Positions 58,501 to 64,000 of a DNA stretch of 64,000 nucleotides are shown piece by piece. Numbering within the stretch: the first letter of the stretch is position 1; the number at the start of each line of letters is the position of its first letter. This DNA comes from Haberlea rhodopensis (lineage: Eukaryota > Streptophyta > Magnoliopsida > Lamiales > Gesneriaceae). Location of the stretch: the NCBI GenBank assembly GCA_907163345.1, contig CAJQUN010000059.1, positions 124,001 through 188,000 on the forward strand. Direction: 5' to 3'. The notes beneath the pieces were generated by a model that was not told the origin of the DNA, searched no databases, and worked only from the letters and a program-made list of their open reading frames with translations. Made by a program: the position numbers and the translations under genes.

Positions 58501-59540
58501 CTATTTTTGGATGGTTAAATCTCTGATGAGAGATATGGAACACCTTGAGATTGGGAATCTCCATGGCACGATGTTTATGAGGATCAATCGTAAAGTTAGT
58601 TGACTCCCTTGAAGAGGGATTTTCTTGCGAGGGTTAAGGTACTTCCCTTGTTGGTGTTTTCCTTCGAGTTATGCGACAGCCTTCCCAAGTTTGGATTGTT
58701 AAATCCGAGGATTTTCAAGGGATGGCAGGATTTCGGATTGGTTGAGTGTCGCTGACGACACAAGCGTTGAGGATGCAATGGGTTTATTGCATGCCCCTTA
58801 AGAATTTTAAACTCTGCGGAGTCTCGGTTGTTATTTATGATCAGGACGTGATTCTTGGAACATCCGGAGGTGGACATCTTGTGAGATGTCTTTTGTTTGA
58901 ATTTGTGGCCGTGAGCTGCCCAAATTAAGTTGCAATGAGGCGACTACTCCTTCGATGGAGGAAGTTTGAAAGTGGAAACCAGGTCTGGTATGTGTACACC
59001 GTGGTTGTACTAGTGTTTCCCTCGTAACGATGTATGTTAGACATCGTGAGTCTTGGTAAAGATGCCATTGGATGATATCTACGATAGAATCAGGAGCGAT
59101 TCGAATCCTTACAGTTTCAGTTGACTAACTGCTTTTGGATTATTAGCGTTGAGCTGTGCTGACGCTCTTTGACGTTATGATGGATTTGGAAGTCTACTCC
59201 ACTCCAGAGTTTGACACGAGGTCAACGTTCTTACGGTTGAGGTGTCATTCAGGACGTGTTCGTACTGTTGTATTAGATCGAAGGATGACTGACCGATCTA
59301 CGGTCGTAAGTATTGGTTGATTTGCAGTCATGAGAGGCTGACTTCTGGGATGACCCGCATCGAGGTACGTTTTGCCTCTTGGGTGATATGTTGGTTTTGG
59401 TAAGTCGCCTTGTTTCAGAGTTGGTGCGAGGTAGGTATCTCGCGTTTTTTTCTTAATAATACGATTCTGTTATGGTCAAGAATCGAGGTTATGGCTTCAG
59501 GTTGAGGTGTAGCCCGGGTGTTACGTGATACACCGGTGCT
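55517..59540 (+). mobile_element. LARD3 internal region, non-coding
   Basis: A leader with acceptor-like sites CTAACCATTGTGGTTGCAG (ending 55664) and TTAACCCTGATGGTTGCAG (ending 56161) precedes AGCG/CGCT and GCGATGG repeats (56240-57100). The rest to 59540 is unique-looking and carries only short frames, for example 57195-57671 (158 aa), with no cysteine-knuckle, protease, RT or integrase motif. I do not call a protein. Confidence 0.8.
56578..56872 (+). repeat. Alternating hairpin tandem repeat, LARD3
   Basis: Five dimers of about 60 bp. One half reads TAGCG-ATGGTTCATTC-CGCTA (extending to TATAGCG/CGCTATA in some units), the other TGGCG-ATGGTTCATTC-CGCCA. The loop is the same; the stems differ by paired changes. 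Confidence 0.88.
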
Positions 59541-59575
59541 AATTTCGAGGACGAAATTCTTTTAGTGGGGGATAT
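59541..59575 (+). promoter_or_regulatory. Pre-PPT hairpin and polypurine tract, LARD3
   Basis: AATTTCG-AGGA-CGAAATT (59541-59558): compared with the chromovirus GATTTCG/CGAAATC, both end bases changed together. Then TTTAGTGGGGGATAT before the 3' LTR. Confidence 0.85.
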
Positions 59576-62170
59576 TGTGATGACCAGGGATTATAGGTGT
59601 TAATCCCGTAGTGTTAATAATCCCTAAAGTGGTTTTACGTGGCGATTTGGGATTTAATCGAGGTGTTGGGCCTTCTGGGCTCGTTTATTTGGGTAGTTGG
59701 GATCGTTGGATCCAGAGGTTGAGATTGTATTCACATTACGGTGTAAAACCTAAGAGTTGGGTTTTTAATGTGTCTCGGGATCTCGGGTGCTGTGTGAGCA
59801 CCGGTAGGGGATTTTGGAGTTAGAGAGAGAGTTTTTGAAAACAGATGATTTTTAAGGAATCATGATGTATTTGTGGGGCTATTATTTTTTCGGGGTATTT
59901 TTGCTATAAATACCATTTGAACCCAAAATTTCCGAAATAATTTCATTTCAGCCCTCTCCTTCCTCTCTCTTTCCCGTCCGCGCGATTTCCCGTCGCCTCC
60001 CCTGCCCCGCCGTTTCAGGCGCTCCGCCAGCCGCCGTCCGGCCGCCGATCGGCGCGTGCGACCTACCCACGTCTTCGTCTCGACGAGGCGCTTCTTTCCC
60101 CTCCATCAATTCGAGGTTTCATCGCGATTTGAGGCCGAATTTTGAGAAAGAGCGGCGATCCCCAATTTCTAGGGTTCTTCGATTTTTCGTCCGATTTCTT
60201 CCGATTTCGTTTGGGTAATCTTCCTAACCCCTTTTTCGTTATTTTCGTGCAATTCCCTGCCATTTTTGTGTTCGATTTGTTCGGATTATTGTTGTTGGTG
60301 GGATTGGTTCGAAATTTTGGTTGTATGCATGAAGTGGGTTCGAATTTTGGGGGTTTTGGAAGGGTTGTGGTGATTCTTGTTATGGATTGATTAATTCATG
60401 TTGTTGACGCATTATGATGCTTGATTGTGTTCGGAATTGAAGAATTGGATTCGAAATTAGGGTTTGGATTTCGAAAATTTGGGGGTTTGGCATGTGGGAT
60501 GATTATTCATGCTATGGATTGATTAATTGACTTTTTAGATGAATTATGGTATTTAATTGGGTTCGAAATTGTGAGATTAAGGTTCGATTTTTGTAGGGCA
60601 TTCTTGAACAAATTTCGATTGTCTCATTTATTCCTTCCCTGCATGTACCCTGCCCCGGGTCTTTTAAGAGGATAATTGTCGTGTATTGACAATGTTGTGA
60701 GGGATATGGGTGTGCTTGAGCATAGGTTACATGTTCGTAAATAATTGTGAATTATTTATCGTGTTAGCACATCATTCCTCGGGGCATGGAACTCGAGCAA
60801 GGCTTGGCTCGGACTTCGGAGATTTAAGGTACGTGCGACGTACGAGCATTACTATATATATGTGAAATGCATAAGGTGTTTTTGATTGCATTGAATGTTT
60901 TGCGTATGGTTATACATATATGTTGATATAGCCAAGGAATGACCCAAATCTTGATATCGCCGCTTGTAGCGTGCGTGACACTAGAGTAGGATGACTCTTA
61001 CATGGTATATGGGGTACTGGGTTTATATGACTATATTATGAGACATTTGAGATGTCTAGGTTTGTAGAATCATGCATTCTTCGTAAGACATTTGAGATGT
61101 CTAGGTTCGTAGAATCATGTATTCATTATGAGACATTTGAGATGTCTAGGTTCATAGACTCATGTTTTCATTATAAGACATATGAGATGTCTAAGTATAA
61201 TGGAAAGCAAGGTTATGAAATCAATATTAGATATTGATATATCTATATTTGCATATATATGAACTTGGAATCATTCATTCTTGATATTTGAGAATCAGGC
61301 ATGCGATGTGTAAATCAATGTGTTGATTTACTGATTTATGAGATTTGATGAGTTTGATGTTGTGAGAACAGGGACAGTACACGGAATCCCGGATGAGGAT
61401 GTTGCCATCCAGGGAGTATCATTTAAATTCATTAGCATTTACCTTTGTTGTAAATTATGAATTTCATTATTATGATTATGGGATTTTGTGTATTGGTATG
61501 CTCACCCCGTTGGGGGCTGTCTCTGTTGGGACAGGTGGACAGGTACATCGATGGCTATGGAGCTGAGCTCGAGCTGTTGATTTGAGGTACTCCCAGGATC
61601 GTGGTACCAGGGCTTGATGGAGCACGGTATCGTATAGAGTACCTATATATACACCTGAGGATTTATACATATTCATAATGCTCGCATGTGAGCACGATTA
61701 TACTTGTATATGGATTGTATATAAAGGCATGAGCCTTTCTCTCTTTCATTTAAGGTTGCATGCAATTAGGTTGAATTGCTAGAATGATATGAGAGTCATT
61801 GGTGTATTATGTGGGTGTTGGAACCCACTTTTGTTGACATATGTGTGGTGTCTTCCCTGGCTGGGAATCTACTTGTATTACTGCTTTTTGTTGAGTATTA
61901 TGTGTTCCCTGGCCGGGAATTTTGTTATGTGTTGTACTCTTTTTTTTGGGATAGCTCTATTTATGGGGAGACTCTGCCCAAATTTTTATAAAAGTTTACA
62001 ATGTGAAAAGTGGCACCAAGGGGTTGGAAAAAGGGCAAACATATGAGTCTTTCATTGACAGGCAATGATTAAGTATCATCAGAGCTTCCCGATTGACATT
62101 TTATAGAAAGCATGTACCACACATAGTGGTTAATACACTAATCAGGGTTTAAGGGCTTGGGGTCCTTACA
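59576..62170 (+). repeat. LARD3 3' LTR
   Basis: 2595 bp, offset 6671 from the 5' LTR and nearly identical to it. Right duplication AGGAC at 62171-62175, after which LTR3 resumes (TCGGCGAACGATCG). Confidence 0.95.
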
Positions 62171-62175
62171 AGGAC

Positions 62176-63464
62176 TCGGCGAACGATCGCCCGTTTTTGG
62201 CGATCGATCGCGAGCCGTCAGTGCGCTCCAGAAGCTTTTGGCGATCGATCGCCACTCTTGGGCGATCGATCGGCGAGGTTGGCGATCGATCGCCAAGTGT
62301 GGCGATCGATCGTCGAAGGGTGAAAAATTTGGTTTCGGGCAGTATGATCGCGAGTTGCAAAATTTGGTGTTTTTGGATATTTTTATGGAATTTTTGATAT
62401 TGGACTATTATTGGCTCCTAATATTGAATTGTGTGAATGTGTAGAACCATCCCAGGTGGCCACACAGCTTAGGAGATAAAGTCCACGACACATCACATTT
62501 TGGGACTAAGGTACGTAGTGAGACGTACGGGCATCGGGCGGTAAAACGTATTTATTACGCTTTGAATTGGTTATGCACTATGGTTGCACACATGGAATTG
62601 ATTATGCATTGTGGTTGCATATGTGGTCTTGTTTATGCATCATGGATTGCATACATGGTTTGGTCATGCATTTTGGTTGCATGTGTATATTGGATGCATT
62701 GTTGCATGTGATTGTGAGTCGGGGTTTATATTCCAGTGATGGAGAATACTTGCCGCCAGTGGCGTAGCGATGTGAATACTTGCCGCTGTCATACCGTAGC
62801 GATGAGAGAATATTTGCCGCTAATATGAAGCGAAGAACACGACCGCTGTCATATTTATAGCGAGGGATATTAGTGCCGCTGGTATTGTCTAAGCTAGGGG
62901 TATTTCCGCTGTCATGATAACGCGAGGGGTATTATGCCACTGATATAATAAGACTCGGGAATAGAACACGGTATATATGGAAATCGGTGCACGTCATGAC
63001 ATACATATCGGTATTATAATCCATTGATTATTATTGTGGTATAGGGACAACCAAGGGAGCTTTTAAATGTATTGAATACAGGAAGTGAATCGCATTTATG
63101 GTTTATGCATTGAATTATGATCATATTATTGTGAATATGATTTATATACATGCTCATGGTTTTGGGGTTGTTCCTGTAGGTATATTTGGGCGGATGGGCT
63201 AAGGCGGGTTGATGCGGTGAGCCGGTGAGGAGTGCTCTTTGCATAGCAGGCCTAATTCTTTTGTATAGTCTCTACTCTAGGAGTAGTGTAAAGCTATAGG
63301 GTTAACATTCAATTTGGTTGGGAATGTAATTAATCCCTTTTGGAAATTTTATTTTGGCCTGTAATCTTAACAGCTCCATATATCAACACGAACTTTAAAT
63401 TCTTAGATGCATGTTTAGCTCTATTACGCCTTTAATCCGCACTTAAGGATCTAGGGTCCTTACA
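62176..63464 (+). repeat. LTR3, right part
   Basis: Continues the LTR interrupted at 52904: CGATCGATCG array, GATCGCGAGTTGCAAAATTT, TGTAGAACCATCCCAGG (about 62440), GTACGT box (62509-62547), TGCA hairpins (62572-62709), AGCG/CGCT repeats (62740-62945), CTACTC-TAG-GAGTAG, ending GGGTCCTTACA at 63464. Closely matches LTR1 from 45250 on. Confidence 0.9.
62180..62312. repeat. CGATCGATCG array, LTR3
   Basis: Units start at 62180 (CGAACGATCG), 62201, 62242, 62263, 62283 and 62303; distances 21, 41, 21, 20 and 20. Confidence 0.95.
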
Positions 63465-63589
63465 GATAGTCCTTATTTTGGCATGTAATTCTTAAGGCTC
63501 ATAGTCTCAACACGATCATTTTACTCTGATAATTTATGTTAGCTCTAATTACGCCTTTAATCCGTATTTAAGGAACTAGGGTCCTTACA
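63465..63589 (+). repeat. LTR4: 125-bp LTR end fragment
   Basis: GATAGTCCTTATTTTGGCAT to GGGTCCTTACA matches the end of LTR2 (from 51581). It follows LTR3 directly and is followed by the right TCATG duplication, so it is the outer end of the complex. Confidence 0.88.
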
Positions 63590-64000
63590 TCATGCATTTC
63601 ACAATTGCAATAATATAAAAGACTATGCTCGTACGTTATACGTACAATATAATTTCGTAGTCCGAACCAAACCTTGCCTTAGTCCCGTGATCCAATGAAT
63701 CATGTGCTAACACATAAAATAACTCACAATTATTAATGAGCATGCAACCACATGCCGAAGCACGTTCACAATTCCCAATTATATCGTCAATCCATGACAA
63801 TTAACCATTTTAGAAGACTCCGGGCGAAGTATGCACCGACACCACAACACAAAATAATTTACCAAAATCCCCGACCAACCGATCGATCGGTCAACCTACC
63901 GACCGATCGGTAAAAACCCAAAACTACATTTTGGCTACGGCATTACACCGATCGATCGGTAACCTATACCGATCGATCGCTCGCCTCTATCGATCGATCG
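63590..64000 (-). repeat. M1 5' LTR, part 2
   Basis: Starts with the right TCATG duplication (63590-63594), then continues the M1 LTR interrupted at 44170: GTACGT box variant 63629-63648 and sequence matching 33200-33560. It runs off the window; about 0.7 kb of LTR should remain beyond it. Confidence 0.9.
63880..64000. repeat. CGATCGATCG array, M1 5' LTR (cut by window end)
   Basis: Units start at 63880, 63900 (CGACCGATCG), 63949, 63970 and 63991; distances 20, 49, 21 and 21. Compared with the 3' LTR it has one extra unit and a shorter first interval. Confidence 0.93.

Larger units (their letters stand above)
52905..62170 (+). mobile_element. LARD3: young non-coding LTR retrotransposon
   Basis: 9266 bp with perfect AGGAC duplications on both sides, inserted in LTR3. 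LTRs of about 2595 bp differ by three changes that I found by eye (near 54202, 55217 and 55330). PBS and polypurine tract are intact. The 4075-bp interior has no Gag or Pol motif; the longest frame is 158 aa and featureless. This fits a large retrotransposon derivative that uses enzymes of an autonomous partner. The short distance between LTRs points to very recent movement. Confidence 0.93.
44176..63589 (+). mobile_element. Chromovirus complex: chained LTR-internal-LTR-internal-LTR
   Basis: One 5-bp duplication (TCATG) encloses LTR1, internal A, LTR2, a fragment of internal B, LTR3 (split by LARD3) and the last 125 bp of a fourth LTR. LTR1 and the right half of LTR3 are nearly identical. LTR2 is clearly different (I judge about 80% similar in its first 300 bp) and LTR4 resembles LTR2. 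A simple insertion has two identical LTRs, so this chain arose by recombination between copies, before or after integration. Confidence 0.85.
32033..64000 (-). mobile_element. M1: minus-strand non-coding LTR element (LARD-like), interrupted
   Basis: Read on the minus strand: 5' LTR (from beyond 64000 down to 63595, continuing 44170-43371), PBS (43356-43366), about 4.6 kb of own internal sequence without a pol gene, polypurine tract, 3' LTR (34393-32033). Both LTR ends share TGTAAGGACCCCGTGCC in + orientation. It is interrupted by a Helitron, solo LTRs M2 and M3, and the chromovirus complex. Leader, internal hairpin repeats and LTR end resemble LARD3. It would need proteins from other elements to move. 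Confidence 0.85.

Noticed and set aside
52905..62170. Near-identical 2.6-kb blocks at 52905-55500 and 59576-62170 as an assembly duplication
   Set aside because: The blocks end exactly at TG...CA, are followed or preceded by PBS and PPT, and are flanked by matching AGGAC; they are LTRs.
11494..63999. GATC clusters as bacterial SeqA/Dam-type or oriC-like sites
   Set aside because: The context is plant LTR retrotransposons; nothing bacterial or plasmid-like is present.

Overview
The window is repeat-dense plant nuclear DNA with no recognisable host gene. I infer a flowering plant because the LTR retrotransposons carry a primer-binding site complementary to the 3' end of initiator tRNA-Met (TGGTATCAGAGC), Ty3/gypsy chromovirus proteins with a C-terminal chromodomain, 2-2.6 kb LTRs, and a small Helitron. 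I cannot name the species. The setting looks like satellite-rich, probably pericentromeric or otherwise heterochromatic DNA, colonised by nested insertions.

Layout. 1-30412 is an AT-rich satellite (basic period about 113 bp; from about 3.8 kb it is a multi-monomer higher-order repeat). It is interrupted by a complete but defective chromovirus E1 (10512-19079, target duplication CGTGT) and by a solo LTR (19418-20216, target duplication ATATG). At 30413 the satellite meets a truncated LTR plus leader (P1, + strand) and an unclassified repeat. From 32033 to beyond the window end lies M1, a minus-strand non-coding large LTR element (LARD-like). Its 3' LTR carries a 283-bp Helitron, and its internal region is interrupted by two minus-strand solo LTRs (M2 35966-38380, target duplication CCCAT; M3 38553-40528, imperfect target duplication TAGTC/TAGTG). 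Its 5' LTR is split by a chromovirus complex (44176-63589, target duplication TCATG). That complex is a chain LTR1-internal A-LTR2-internal B fragment-LTR3-LTR4 fragment. LTR3 is itself split by a very young LARD (LARD3, 52905-62170, target duplication AGGAC) with almost identical 2.6-kb LTRs. The nesting is four levels deep and every level but the outermost is supported by a target duplication.

How the genes relate. E1 keeps RNase H, integrase and chromodomain but has lost the protease active site and the reverse-transcriptase catalytic centre. Copy A in the complex keeps zinc knuckles, protease and reverse transcriptase but has lost RNase H and most of integrase. The LARDs encode nothing recognisable yet keep PBS and polypurine tract. 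LTRs are similar within E1 and nearly identical within LARD3, so both probably moved using proteins supplied by other copies.

The most unusual signal is a shared LTR architecture that is not coding. Nine LTR copies from several families carry arrays of the palindromic decamer CGATCGATCG (about 50 exact and 11 near-exact copies by hand count). Start-to-start distances fall only at 19-23, 31, 41-42 and 49-52 bp, close to 2, 3, 4 and 5 turns of B-DNA. The two LTRs of M1, identical at birth, differ in this array by one 21-bp and one 11-bp step. Downstream comes a conserved GTACGT...ACGTACGGGCA box, then family-specific tandem arrays of small hairpins whose stems co-vary. The same design recurs with unrelated sequences in different families.
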